Below, piece after piece: positions 10,749 through 23,900 of a stretch of DNA of 64,000 nucleotides. How positions within the stretch are numbered: position 1 is the first letter of the stretch; each line of letters begins with the position of its first letter. This DNA is from Cerrena zonata (Eukaryota; Basidiomycota; Agaricomycetes; Polyporales; Cerrenaceae). A program made the translations under genes and the position numbers. Location of the stretch: assembly GCA_038087015.1 (NCBI GenBank), contig JASBNA010000003.1, forward strand, positions 1,550,001 to 1,614,000, in the 5' to 3' direction. The notes below the pieces were generated by a model. That model was given only the letters and a program-made list of their open reading frames with translations, was not told where the DNA came from and made no database searches.

Positions 10749-13700
10749 CTACCAGAAGAGACAACGCTTCTCTTGTGGCGGGTTCATCTATACTCTGGAT
10801 CAGCGGATGTCATGGTACGATGTAAAGACAACACGAACCTTGGAACCAGCAGGACACTTGAAGGCTTCCGCAAACTCTGGAACGTTAGATAGTGTTCCTT
10901 CGACTCGGAAACGGTTGGGCGAGTGTGGGTCTGCACGGACTCGGATGGCCTGAGAACGGAAAATGCAAATTGTGAGCATCAGAAAATACAGCGTGAAGGA
11001 GAAATGATGAAAAACGTACAACCGACTCGGGTTTGATATTCTGTGCCCATTGGTTTGCGAATGAAATGAAGAACAATTGTTCACTAGGAATTCATTTAGT
11101 AAACATCGAAAAATGATATAGGGAGAACAACGTACCGAGTGTAAGGCAAGCCAGGCAAGAGGTATTCATTTCCAGCTTTCTTCGATTCCTGGAATTGACT
11201 CTTCCAAGCACGGAAAGATTGGATTATCCCACTATCACCGATATTCTCCCCGGAAGTCCTGAGATTACGAGAGGATAAACCATGAGAAAGTGAGAATATA
11301 TTTACTCGACTTACATATTTCCCTGCAAGAACGATTGGATGTCAACAAGATGTCGTCAGACATGATGATAAAATACTGACGTTCAAGTATATCCTCTTTC
11401 CTTCGCCATCTTCCACATAGTATGCTATCATTGAACACCTTGTGAACAGGCAGTCCAAACAGGAAAGGACGAAAACGGCACATACAAGAATATTGGTCCA
11501 CGATACACTTCTGGATGACATTGTAGCGTTCGCTGGTAGCATTTGTCCACCACTGCTCCAATTTGCCGTCTTGGTTGTACAAACGACCGGAAGAATCGAA
11601 GGCGTGCTGAAATAAAACGGGCATTGGCGAACTGGTCATGTAGGTAGTATAGAAAGATATCCGTACTGTGAGCTCGTGTGAAGCAACTTGTCCGAAGGCT
11701 CCATATACCAAGTATCCTGGCCTATAGTCCGCACATATCTGGTAAGGTTTCGACTAATTATCAAGAGGGAATGAAACGAACCAATTGCCACCGAAGACAG
11801 GCGCTTGCAAAATACCAGCGGGGAACACAATCTGCACCAACACGTTCAGCACTCCACCGAATTCCAATTTTAAACAGGGACCATACCTCGTTCGCAGGGG
11901 GGTTGAAGTACGCATTGACTTGAGAAGTGTACATTAACCAAGCCTCGGGGTCTCTTTGCTTTCCAAGACTCAGCGCGAGCTTGAATATTTCGTTCTGAGT
12001 AGCACTGAGCACATTCTCGAAGAACGTTGTCTTTTGGATCTTGACGTTGTAATAGTAGTTGGCGAGAGAACGTGGGTCTTCGGTGTTTGGAGAAAGTGGG
12101 TATCCCACTTTGACTTTAATTGCATCGGCCTTGGAGGTAAAATTATGTGAGTGAGGAGAATCGGGTAAACGAAAACGATAAGTTTACCTTTCCTGCGGCA
12201 GCCTTTGCGCTCTCCTCGTCCATCCATTTGATATGTTTCAATGAATCCTTGAAGGCATCGATGATATCTGTATGAAAAAAATCCATCAGTACAGATGCTG
12301 TACAAAATGTTGACATGCACTTACCAGTAATGACCTTGGTTCCTCTCTTCTTACTCTCTCCCCCAAACGCCTCCTTGACAAAGAATCTTCCAGCAGCAAA
12401 TCCAAGCGAACCTTCTACCTTCTCCACACAGAATTGTGCTCGGTCACCCACAGCACCCGGCTTGATACCTCTCAACCTCTCTTCGAGACTTCTAACAGCT
12501 TTCCATGCTTCGGTTTCGGTACCAAGGTTCTGAGCCAAGGCAAGGGCGGCGCGAGTTTCGAGGTAGGCTTGAATGGTGCTACGGGGAGTGGAGTCGACGA
12601 TTGAGGAAAGGTTAGGGAAGAAATAGGGATTGTCGACGATGACTCGGCTTGGGAATGTACGCGGAGCAAATGAAGAAAAGTAGGCCGGGAAGTCGAATTG
12701 AGGGAAGGTATCGGCGAATTCATCATAGGGTATCGGGTTGTAGACCGCAATTGGATCTGAGAACAAGGTTTCACTGATGGGGGAAATAAGTCATTATTCG
12801 GACCATTCGAGTGTTGTGCAAGTAACTTACAGGTCCAAGCTAGCATTGGCAATCTTCTTCTCAAATTTGATAATGTTCTTCGCAAGTTTGTGTGCTTCCT
12901 CGGAACGATTGCCGGGCTTACGATGACCCCCGTCATCACCACCATCGTCGTCATCATCGTCACCTTCCCATGGGGGCCATGGCCAAGGAGGCCATACTCG
13001 GAGTCGCTCTTCATGTATAGTCAGCGCAGAGGGTTCCATCAATTGTTCTTGTTGCATAAGCGTTTCCTCTTCTTCGTATAGGTTGACCAAGAGACGTTCC
13101 AAGACATTCTTGTAGAGGTCGACAATTGCTTCCTCTTCGTAATACTCTGGTGAGGGCAAACCCAAGCTGGGTTGTCCTAATTGAAGGGTCATCTTGTTGG
13201 GATCGTCACCAACATCCCCATCAATACCAAGAGTGAATAGTCCATCGACGCCTAGGGTTAATGTGAGAAATCGTCCCTTGTGAAATAAGACCAAACAATT
13301 TCACCTCGAGAGTGGAGGAAGGCAACGGCAGCGGTTAGGCCTAGTCTTTCTTTCTTCTTATCGTCACCAGTCTCTGCATGTCCAGGAGCGATAGGGTCGA
13401 ACACATCTCCTCTGAAGCGTTTTCGAATTTCTCTGATGACTCGAATGAGAGGATCAGCACCTCGGGCGTTGAGTAATTCTTCGTCCATGCAAGAGTCATA
13501 TAAACCGCGGAGTTTCTTGAGAAGAATATCATCGTAAGGGTTTGGTTTCCCGGTGTCTGTCTGAATAGATGCGGCAGAGGCAAATATGCTAGAGGAATCT
13601 TGGGAGAATATTTGTTGAAGAAGTCGCCTGTTGTTCACGGCGATTGTTTCAAGGCTACCAATACTACCCTTGTCGGAAGGTATGGGGTGTGATTTCATCC

Positions 13701-14387
13701 AGCCACCGTCTACAGTAGATCTTAGGTATCGTTTCGGTTAAGAGTGTCAAAAACATACTAGCAAAGTCATAGAAGTTCTCGCATGGGTCATTCGAGGTGT
13801 CAAGAGACGAAATGATGGAAGACGCCAAAACGATGCAGTCTGGTGTAAAACACGCATTCTAAAAAGGCTTGGGCTGTCAGTAAATTTCAACGAATTGCAT
13901 ATTCAGTGCGCACCTCCTCGGGTGCCCGTGTGGGGACAGGAGCGGGGATACCGACTGTAGTGGTGGCAATAGAGGTCGAGGTCGCGGTCGCAGTTGTAAT
14001 GTCAGTAGCTGTCTGAATGGCAGTCTGCGTGACTGTCAGGGTAGTAGTGACTGGTTTATGACTTCCATTGCCATCCCCAGTGTTAAGCTTATGTTGGGCT
14101 CCAGCAAAGAGACCGATGAAAACAGAGCTTAGTAATAGGAAGACGAGTGTTGCAATAGCCAGAAACTTCGCCAAAGGGTTCAAGGGTTCACGGGTTGCAG
14201 CAGATACACGTTCGAAGAAAGTGGGCTGCGAGTGCGGACTTGGAGTCTCGTCTGGATGCGATACATCCTGGAGTAATGGTGCAGTCTCTGGAATGGTTAT
14301 CAGCTTAGTTATACACCACACTTTGCTCGATAACGCTGTAGTTTAATACGTACCCTCGTCCGTCGAGGGTCTTGCTGCTCTCGCCAT
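10749..14387 (-). CDS. M13-family zinc metallopeptidase (neprilysin/endothelin-converting-enzyme-like)
   Basis: This is predicted to be a type II membrane ectoenzyme that cleaves peptides. A short cytosolic tail is followed by a membrane anchor at residues about 53-75 ([20 protein letters not shown]), a Thr-rich stalk, and the M13 N-domain ([33 protein letters not shown]). The substrate-binding [19 protein letters not shown] block precedes the zinc site HELTH, which is split by an intron (11600-11680). QKCIVDQYS follows, then the third-ligand motif ENIGDSG. The C-terminus reads AFKCPAGSK, intron, [12 protein letters not shown] at the stop 10749-10751, the family ending. An 8-nt micro-exon (11315-11322) supplies part of NGN before ENIGDSG. 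An unusual Trp/Pro/Asp insertion lies near 12940-13030. The start is the ATG at 14387, exon 1 [11 protein letters not shown]. Confidence 0.93.
11315..11322 (-). other. 8-nt micro-exon of the M13 peptidase gene
   Basis: On the minus strand the acceptor TTCTTGCAG is followed by GGAAATAT and then the donor GTAAGT. The exon upstream ends YLN in phase 0 and the exon downstream starts with GACTTCC. Only inclusion of these eight bases gives [16 protein letters not shown], the conserved M13 motif. Confidence 0.8.
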
Positions 14388-14761
14388 GTTGGCGGAAGGC
14401 TATAGATGCAGCTCACGTTCGAGATGAGTTGCGAAGCAAGAAATGAGGGAAGAGATGGGTGAATGGCGAACGTCGCGTTGGAGGGATGGAAGCCACACGC
14501 GCGGGCACCGTGAAGTCATTCTATCGCACCAGGCCACGTGCTAAATTAAGCACGGGCGCTCGTGAATATTGATATGTTTTCCGGCTTTCCGATCACTTTC
14601 GCTTGCACCCTCCGTCCTTGCCAGTAGAGCACATCTCCAGCAGGCTCACTATGTTTGCTTGCATATAGAGTCTGCCTCGTAATATCTGGAAACACCACAC
14701 CATTATCGTATACTAACTGCCCACTTAATATCCTCCCACGCCAGCTTGAAGCCAAAGCAAA
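14388..14761. promoter_or_regulatory. Divergent intergenic region between M13 peptidase and mIF2 genes
   Basis: These 374 bp separate two divergent start codons and must hold both promoters. A minus-strand open frame of 76 codons crosses it, but it overlaps the mIF2 start, has no recognisable features and is not called. Confidence 0.5.
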
Positions 14762-17700
14762 ATGCACCACGCACAACGGTCTATACGTGTATCCCGGCCA
14801 GGGGCTAGAACTGCTGCTACTGCTACCAAACTAGCTGTAGGTTGACTTTATACTCTCTGCGACTAGTCTCACGTCATGTTAGCCACGACCCTTAGGAAAA
14901 TGGGAACCTCAGACCCAAGCCAATCCCGAACCTGTTGCTTTTGGTAGCATTCCCAAACCGAATTATAGCAAATGGGGCCTGAATTCTTCTACTTCTTCTC
15001 CACCGTCTGCGTCCTCACCTACTCCTGGACCTTCGAAATGGGCTCGACCAATGGACGCTGCTCCTCAGCCTCAACGTACCGATTCCCCATTCGTTCGTGA
15101 CATTCCCAAATCGTCCGGCTCATTTAAGAGGGATCCACCTCCTACGCCAAATGCCCCTCGGTACCAATCAGTACGACGAGACAATCGTTCAGGCTCATCC
15201 AACAACTTCTCGTTACCAGATCGCGGTCCTGCACCTCATCAAAATCGACCTGCACAACAACCTTCAACATCAAGCGGAGGTGCTTCCAAGTGGGGGCTTG
15301 AAGACATGGTTTCCCCTCGACGTTCAATATTTCAGAAGCCAGCACCATCGGAAGTAGAGCCTGAGCCTAAAAAGATTGACACAAAATCTCCTCAGGCTTC
15401 ACAGTTGATCTCATCCTCACCAAGTCTCGCTCCTCGAGATGAAGTTCGAGTTAGGTACACCAACAGTATAGTGAACCGTACCACGTTCAAGGAACGAGGT
15501 TCTCTTGTCGCCAAACTTAATCAACGTTACAAGGGTAAGGACAAAGACGACGAATTTGCTATTCCCAACTACTCCCGAAATCGAGCTGCGCCGCAAAATC
15601 CCAAGAAAGTCAGGGATAAGAAGAACAAGGCTCATGGAGCTAAACATGTCAAGGCTGATGTGTTCATCCCTACTGTCATCTCCGTCGCAAACTTGGCAAG
15701 GTTACTCAAAGTGAAATTAGGTTAGTGGATGAAGGACATAAGGAAGTATCATACTGACAGGCCCTTAGATACTTTGCAGCGGAAAATGACCCGAGCCGGT
15801 ATGGCAGAACAGTCATCTCACGACTATAGTATGTTGGTCTACATACATAAACATTGGTAATTACTGACGGAGATTCAGTGCTCTCGTCCGATTACTCTTC
15901 TTTGTTGGCCATGGAATTCAACCGTAACCCTGTCGTTAATGATGAGGCTGCATTTGATGTTCATCCACCGTAAGTCTATACACTCTTTGCCTCATTACCT
16001 TTATAATTGAATCTATCCATAATTCAGACCAATTCCCGCCGACAAATCATCTCTACCCCACCGTCCCCCAGTAGTCACCATTATGGGACATGTCGACCAT
16101 GGCAAAACCACCCTCCTTGATACTCTCCGTTCCACCTCGGTAGCGAAAGGCGAGGCAGGTGGTATTACCCAGCACATTGGTGCTTTCTCCGTGCCTGTAC
16201 CTGCTATCTCAGGAGACGAGAAACGTACCATCACCTTCCTTGATACACCAGGACACGCAGCGTTCAGTGCGATGCGTGCTAGAGGTGCAAGTGTTACGGA
16301 TATCGTGGTGTTGGTCGTAGCTGCGGACGATGGGATCATGCCCCAGACGAGGGAGGTCATTGAACTGGTACAGAAGGAGAAGGATAATGTTGGGCTTGTA
16401 GTGGCCGTTAACAAGGTTGACAAACCCGATGTGGATATTGTAAGTCGTATCCGCTTTCTCGATATTGTCTGGGTGGCTTTAATTTACACACATTTTGCAG
16501 GACCGAATTGAGAAGATGCTCCTCGCTGAGAATGTCCAACTAGAAAGATTCGGTGGTGACATTCCTTGTGTACACGTCTCAGGTCTGACAGGGCAAGGTC
16601 TCGATTCATTGGTGGAGACTATCAATGCCTTGGCCGAGATGCAAGATATTCGTGCTGAGCAAAAGGATGTCGTGCAAGGCTATGTCTTGGAATCCAAGAT
16701 GCAGAAAGGCCTCGGGTATGCCCTTTTCGAAACATAACTGATACCTCTGATATTGAACAAACCTTCTCTTTAGTCCTGTCGCAACCGTTCTACTCCTCCG
16801 AGGCTCTCTTACACCAGGCACACATCTCATCTGTGGCACTACACAAGCCAAAGTCCGATCCCTAACTTCACCCTCAGGCGAATCAATCAAGTCTGTCCTC
16901 CCTGGTTTCGCAGCCGTAGTCTCTGGCTGGAAGAACTCCCCAACGCAGGTGACGAAGTCCTCACTGCCAACGAAGCGGATATCAAGCGTGCCATCGGTAA
17001 CCGTATCCGAAAGGCTGACTTGAGGCCTCCTTGGGTGACATGGAAGCTATCAACGTCAGCCGCAAAGAGGAGAGAGACAGGAAAGAGGCCGAGGAAGCCA
17101 ATGCGAAGGAGAAGAAACGTCTCTTTGCTAGTGGTCTCGCTGCTGAGGAACCTCAAGTTGAAGAGGGAAGGAAGGAGGTGAGGATTGTGGTCAAGGCGGA
17201 TGTCAGTGGCTCTTCGGAAGCCGTTGCTCAGGCCTTGATTGGTGTTAGAAACGATATTGCTGGCACTAAGATCGTTGCTACTGGAGTCGGAGACGTCACG
17301 GAGTCTGATATCATGCGTGCTAAAGCTTCTGGAGGTATGTGGATTCCTTCAACTCTCTCCATCCCGCTAATAATATCGTCTAATCTAGGTATCGTCGTCG
17401 CATTCGGCGTGAAAGTCCCTCGTGCTATGGAGTCTCTTGCAGCTGGCCAGAAAGTCCCCATCGTCTCTTCCACTATCATCTACAGGCTCCTAGACTCTGT
17501 GAAAGAGCATGTGATCAAGTTGCTCCCCGTAAAATACGAGTCGAAAGTAACTGGCCAAGCTACCGTCTTGCAAATATTCGAGATCACGGCCAAGAATAAG
17601 CAGACCGTCAAAGTAGCTGGTTGTCGTGTCAATGACGGCACTATGGAGAAGGGCAAGCAGGCTCGGGTTATACGGAATGACAAGACTATCTTTGAAGGTA

Positions 17701-17899
17701 CGTTAACTCAATAGTCACTTGTGCTCCTTTACTTATGTTTTGTTCAGGCAAAGTCGAGGCTTTGAAGCATCTCAAGGATGATGTCAGCGAAGCTGCCAAG
17801 GGTACGGAATGTGGTATCAACATTGAGGGCTTCGACGATCTCAAACAGGGAGATATCATTCAGCTTATCAAGGAGGTCGAGAAACCCGGAGAGCTATAG
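14762..17899 (+). CDS. IFM1: Mitochondrial translation initiation factor IF-2
   Basis: This GTPase places initiator tRNA on the mitochondrial ribosome. A basic presequence ([16 protein letters not shown] at 14762) is followed by an intron, a low-complexity Ser/Pro region, and an RRTFLE-like helical N-domain. The G domain reads [21 protein letters not shown] at about 16073 (G1), [10 protein letters not shown] (G2), [17 protein letters not shown] (G3) and AVNKVDKPD (G4). [16 protein letters not shown] and [15 protein letters not shown] of the IF2 domain III follow, and the end is [16 protein letters not shown] at 17899. The frame is broken twice: near 16933 and near 17025 one base is missing in each case, and the conserved protein continues in the next frame. 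Either the assembly has two indels or the gene is damaged. The gene is otherwise full length, with several in-frame introns. Confidence 0.9.
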
Positions 17900-17989
17900 G
17901 GTCTCCTCATTGGATTTTCTACATTAGACTACATTATAGATGCGCTTCAATGCACGATACTTCTACTTCTACCCCAATTCACCATATAT

Positions 17990-19420
17990 CTAGGACTGAG
18001 TTCTAAAAGCATTTTGCGCATCGAGAACGATCTCCTTGGAACCAATTGTTCCTGTACGGCCTCCAACCCCAAACGTGTAAGCGATAGGGACCTGTTGATC
18101 AGTCTTTTCTAGCAATGCCCAACTTCGGGTGTCAGCCTTCTTCAAGGTGAGTTCCACCTGACAAGAAAATGTATCAGCAGTCATTACAAGGTAGGCATGT
18201 CGTTATGATAAATGCTGACCTTCGTTCCGAAGTATTTGAATGAGGATTCAGTTGGGTCAACCGGTCCGAACAAATCGATGGAACGACGGAAACGTTTGGT
18301 ACCCTGGAAGTATAAATCCAAATGGATCTATTGTCGCGTGTTAGAACGAAATATGGCTTCAAGCGTGATGTTTTGTGAGACGCACCTGATCTGCCTCGAT
18401 GGTGACGACGCTTCGTTCTTTGTCTGTTTGTTTTGCAAATACAGACACATGAACTTGTGCTGGAGTCTGATAGTGATCCATGCGACATTCAGTGAATTCC
18501 TCCGACTAAATGTGTGTAAGCGACACTTGCATGGCGATGAAATGACAAACTAAATACCTTGATTTCCTTCTGTCTGGGAGCGAAAAGGTGTTTCCCTTGT
18601 TTGCATCCTTCAATTTTCATAAACTCGTCGAATTCAAGGACGCGACGTTTGCAGCAAAGGTAACCCTGAAATGACGTCAAGAGTGAGCACAGGTCCGGGA
18701 CACTACTACAGCTCTATTAAATTACCTTGCTACCTTCGTGGAAAATAGGCTAAGGAGATAATGAGCATTATAATGATTTAGCATCGTTCAAAGCGCAATG
18801 CTTACGGGACGAGGATGATATGTGCAAACGGATTCCTCTCCCTCACCTCGACTAACTTCATCGCTTATAAACGATTTTCCACAGCCTTTTCTTCGACAGA
18901 TAGTTCCAGGAACAACAGGAATCGAGGGATCCTCTTCCTCCTCTTCCAATGGTGGAGCTGGTTCTACAGGAGCCGCCGGAGTCGCAGTACGCGTAATTGT
19001 GGGTCCAGAGGAATATGTCTCCGTCGTGCCCTGAGTGCTAGAAGCGAGATTGACATTCGGCGATGGTTTCGGGGCCTGTGATTCGACTTTTGGTTTCTCA
19101 TCTGTATGGGATCCTTTAGTACATCCCTGTATACTTGGATGAGTTCATGATTCCGTATTACACCATGAAAGACGCGTACCGGTAGTTTTATGAAGTCGTC
19201 GAAGTCTAGTACAGGCTTGTTGACATCCTTACAGCACGACCATGACTTCAATCCTTCATGGAAAATCTGAAAGTAGGGCATCATTCAGTAGGGTATACCA
19301 GCAATCACACGAGCATATACGACTACTTACCGGACCACCAGAATGGTACGAACAACTTTCTTCCGTGTTATTGGAGGCATCATACTCTTGTCCGCATCCT
19401 TTTCGGGTACAGCGAGGCAT
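17990..19420 (-). CDS. CHORD-CS domain co-chaperone (Rar1/CHORDC1/Chp-like)
   Basis: CHORD proteins bind zinc and work with Hsp90 and Sgt1. The start MPRCTRKGCGQEYDASNN at 19420 opens CHORD-I (CxxxxCG...C..HSGGPVFHEGLKSWSCCK, then DFDDFIKLPGC). A linker of Pro, Ser and Thr with a Glu-rich patch follows. CHORD-II begins CRRKGCGKSF near 18905 and continues to PIFHEGSKGYLCCKRRVLEFDEFMKIEGCKQGKHLF. The CS domain comes last (CRMDHYQTPAQVHVSVFAKQ, VTIEADQIHLDLYF, FFGTKVELTLKKADTRSW-type strands) and ends at the stop 17990-17992. All expected Cys and His ligands are visible in both CHORDs. Several short introns are needed. It is convergent with mIF2, with stops 90 bp apart. Confidence 0.92.
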
Positions 19421-19815
19421 ATTTTTGGTTTAGAATAGAAGCTTTATTTGTGACTGTTATAGCAGATGTTATTGCGCGGAAGTATGAGTACAGGATGAAG
19501 GGGTGGTGGGTACTTGATTTACTCAGTTACCTCAAGGCAGAACTTTGTGGAATGCTCTAGCACTGATAAGATAAGATTGTGGCTGTGAGGCCAGAATCGT
19601 TGGTGCCACACGGCAGTGCCACTTCTTACCATTTACCAAGAACAATGCAGATGAGTTTGTGTTGTAGGTGCCACCCCAGTTAGGTTCTTAGGGCTTGCTC
19701 GAAAGAGGTGTACTCTCCAGTCTGCAGAAACCTGCCCGTCTCCATCGCAACTCGTCTGTTTCCCAGGTTGCCATAAACAACTCGGAGTTGCTTACTAGTA
19801 GTCTATCAGCTACTC
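19421..19815. promoter_or_regulatory. Divergent intergenic region between CHORD-CS and HNH_2-like genes
   Basis: These 395 bp separate divergent starts. I see no convincing coding sequence or known motif. Confidence 0.4.
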
Positions 19816-20968
19816 ATGGCTTTTCGACCACAGAGTCCTCCCATTAACCAAAACACCTTACCCAACTGGCCCCGTAACATTGATATCAAGCACCCGTACT
19901 ACAATCCACCTCTATCACTGATTTGTTTCTCTGCATACGATGTCGATCCCAACTCAACCGATGAGCCTCGACGCTTTGGTGTAGATCATCGTGTGGCCTT
20001 GGATGCTTGTCGCATCCTTGCCAACAACAGAGATGGCTTCCTGTCTAGGGTCTCCAGAAGAAACGATCTGACCGCTCGCCTAACTTTGGATGAGATGGTC
20101 TTGACCGAATCGATTTATTACTATTTCCTGGATGATGAGTCCGCCGCAGACTATCCGATTGTTAACAACTTCTTGGCGTGGACCTTTCCCGCTGGACATA
20201 TTCCTACTCACTGGCTACAGACCCGTCCTCGTCAATCAGAAGATCTTCGACAGTCTTACTGGACTATAATGTCTGATGCTGTGATATATCGCGATGGTCG
20301 TTGTTGCTTAACTAGCTTCAAAGCTGGTAAGTACCATTCCCTCAGTGGTGAAAAAAATGATATAAATTGTTATTCTCAAATTAGATGATTCAAGTGATTG
20401 TGCATATCTTGTCCCCAAAGATCAGGCCGCATGGTATGAATTGAATGCAATGGATGTCTACAATTTCAATCGGGATATCCACAGTGTCGATGACATCAGT
20501 AATGGTATATGCCTTCGTTCCGATGTCCATCGTTGTCTGGAGCGAAGATCTTTCGTCCCTTTTCCGGTCGACGGCTCGTTCGTGGCCCATTTCATTCGTC
20601 GCGAACCCAATTATGCCGATCTACTTCATCGTAAAGAGATGTTGATCCACGAGATCGTCTCCATTGAATTTCTCTATGCTCGTTTCGCGTTGAATGTGAT
20701 CAGTCGTGTCTCCCAATATCCGCTGATGAAGACTATTCCCGTACCTGTCTTACCAGGAAAGAAGAAAAAGAAAAAGAAAGCCAAACTCGAACAACCACTG
20801 CCAATTCCAAATGTCGCGATAAAGAGTGAACCCGTCGCTGCAGGTGAGTAACTCACGTCACTCTCAATAATCTAACTTGTATTTACGTTGCAATAAGATT
20901 ATTCGAGACAGTTCCCCATTGTAATAGGCCCGCCTGAAGTAGATTCTCCTGAAGTGGACATGTTGTGA
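19816..20968 (+). CDS. HNH_2-type nuclease-like protein, active site probably degenerate
   Basis: This family is common and expanded in Agaricomycetes; its members look like HNH endonucleases, but their roles are unknown. The N-terminal 150 residues carry no known motif. The HNH-like block starts CCLTSF at 163-168, continues across an intron to AYLVPKDQAAWY at 177-188, and ends NGICLRSDVHRCLERRSFVPFPV at 210-232. Active members normally have CxxTG and an AHLIP-type His. Here that His is a Tyr and the Gly is missing, while the second His (219) remains. A Lys tract near 313 could be a nuclear signal. The last exon after 20843 ends at stop 20966-20968. Two introns. I infer an inactive or altered nuclease fold. 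Confidence 0.7.
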
Positions 20969-23900
20969 AAAGCGTTTTTGGTCACCATGATGTTTTACAC
21001 ATACGATACCAATGCGCGATCAGAACTTTCTGATAACAATGCGTTTCTTATTACATCAACTCAAACAACAAACTCCATGGAAATCCTCCGAGCGTAACCG
21101 AATGTACAAACCTGTTTATACAATTACAGAAATAATTGCAATGTAGAGTTATTTGCAAAACGACTGAAGCAGACCATCTTCGGATTCGGAGATCGCACCG
21201 TATCTGCTCCTGAGCAGATCCAAGATGCCGCTGCGCCGAAATACTCCTGTCAGGGCCCAGCGAGGGAGATGCAACCCCGTTGCGGCAACAGTAACGATCG
21301 ACCGTTTCGTTTCACATGGGATTCCACTTTTGGCAATTATAGTAAAGTGTTCTTCCAAGGGTCATTCTATCTTGAAGCACACAAATTAGCCAAGAAGCGA
21401 CACAACGAAATGGCGGAATTTGTACAAGATGAAGTCGTATAGGGTTGAAGGGTTCCTTACGCCTGGAAACTTACAGGACCCGGCAGACCACTGTCACTTG
21501 AAGTTCAATTCAATGAACGGCCTAGAGAACATGCGTCTACTGCATGAGTTTGAGTTCGTTCAAGCGGATAAATGCGATGCGAAGTCATGGTACGTCACCA
21601 ATGCAACCCGTTCGACAAGAAAATAAGTGATCCTGCATTAACTTTAGCTTTAGCCCATAATGTCCTGCGATATAGGAGCGTGGAGTCAATTCAATTCATA
21701 CATACCTTAACTCTGTCCGTGGATTTGGACTCCGACTGCAAACGGAGCGGCACCTTTATCCTTGAGGTTGATGCCCAGTGATAGGTTAATACCGAGATAA
21801 CATTAAATGATACACATGGTACGAGTTGTTTCAATCATGGGAATGGATGTCCATGACAAACCTTGTAAAAAGAAGAAATTTTGTCGGCGATGCTATAATT
21901 ATTTGAATGACCGAGAGTCAGGGTTCAAACCTCCTCCGCTTACGAGTCTTTCGGAGCGTTCATGGGAAATTGTCAGACTCAGATAACGTGTCGGGTTACA
22001 TCAGAAGCTTATGGTCTGTGGAGGACAATTCTGCTTGCACAGGTCGTGAGTTACGGGGAACCGTGTGGTGTGTCATATGCTCACTGCACTAGAGGTGAGA
22101 ATTTTTGTTGGAAACAATGATACGCGTTGTAAGCACGTCATAAGTAAGTATTCATAAATAACTTGTACATTACCTTAGTGCCCTCCTAGCATCTCAGGGA
22201 ATCATTATACTCAGGACTAAGTACATGCCTATTCTGAACGCAGAGGCCGGGTGCCACGCTCGCTCTGAACGATGGCGAATAAGTGGGTCCAAAGATCCCC
22301 GTTAGGACTCCTATTTTCGCAAGCTTCGCCCGACAAAATCTCGGCGGTAACAAGATCATCTTCCCGTTTGAACTAAAGCATTGGTCGCCGTCGATACTCT
22401 GCAACGAGGCAGATTCCTTGAGCCTTGTTGTTTACCTATTCGAGGTGTGTAGATCCATCGAACATATTTGCCTCCTCGGCATCCTATACTGGCAGCCCAG
22501 CCTGGACCATCGTGGGACTGAGAGAGAGTATGCCAGAGACCTTAATCGCGTCCGTTTCCCAGATGCTTATCAGATAGCATGTGGCAGCGTCATTCATCGA
22601 CCAGTTCGAGGTGTTGACGCTGCCACAGTCACAGTTCTAGGTTCGGTCGAGGAAAGAAGGGCTACAGGTTTTCGACGGGCCCTTGACCAAGAAGGAGAAG
22701 CAAACGAACTATATCCAAATTAAGTGTCTTCTCCGAATCCCCTGCCGACGTAAAGGCGGATATCCTCCAGGATACATCGCAGTCTGATCATCGCAACACT
22801 AAAAACCTCATTGCCAATATGTGACTTCGAGGGAAAACGGAAACCCGATCAAGAACATGAGCCGAACGGAAGAGCTGGCTTGATCGTGAATGCCAATCCT
22901 ACCATTTACCAGTTACAGTCACACTGTAACCCTTACCACCATGCGGCGTTCAACACTGGCACTGGCAGATCCGAGGTCTGCTCAGAATCACCCGTGAGTC
23001 ATTGCTCAGGGTCCGGTAGTGTTTTTTGACATTGCTGTCATACGCCGTAAACAGTAGAACATTAGGTTGAACTAGAAACGTGCAACACAAGGTTGATGGC
23101 GGCGTACCGCGTGTTCATATTGGAAGGACAGGGACATGCTTCAGTCGAAGCATAGCCTATCATCCTGATATAGTGGTAAGTGATATATACCTGGTAGGTA
23201 CGCTATAAGCTAGAAGGATACATACGCGAAACGGGTAGAGGCTCGGCCTTGCTACAAATATATCATTAAAGCTTTGCTTGCCAGCGAACTTTCCGACAGC
23301 ACGGCTTGAGTTTCTTCATGGCTTTTACCGAGCTGTGTCCCATAGCTTGTCCCATTCACATCTTCTGAGGTGCAAAAGCTATAGGCGTTGCAAATGATTT
23401 AGTAGCCCTATTCGATTAAGGGCACTGATGGGCGTGGTAGATCAAGTAAATGCAATATTCAAATCTGTTCCTAGTCATCCCTTTTGGGCTATCAATCTCC
23501 TAAATCATATTCTCGGAGTAACAATTGCCATAGTCCATACGTGTATTAGCGAACTGTTGTGTGGCTTGAATATTCTGGTAACTCGCGCACAATCATCTTC
23601 ATACTGTCAATGGTGCCAGTGCACTCGTATTTCTCTACAGTCCAGAGCTGCAAGCCAATGTCTTCATTTCTCCGGTATTTATTGTGTCCCAGATTTACGT
23701 CCGTGGTCGTATGATCACGCCGTGTACGAGTCTGAATTCATTTAAACGAACCATTACTAGTTCCGGAGCTGATCAAACAAAGTCTAGAATAGAATGGAAC
23801 CATGCCGACGTCACCGTATACGACTGTGGCGTCGCAGAATGATCATGTTGAGGTATAATCAGACATTGACCGTTCATTTAAAACTAGTCGTCCGAGCAGG

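Noticed and set aside
14546..14776. 76-codon minus-strand frame between M13 and mIF2 genes
   Set aside because: It overlaps the mIF2 start and has no recognisable features.
22283..22723. Roughly 145-codon plus-strand frame in the gene-poor gap
   Set aside because: It does not start with ATG, composition is unremarkable and no motif is visible.
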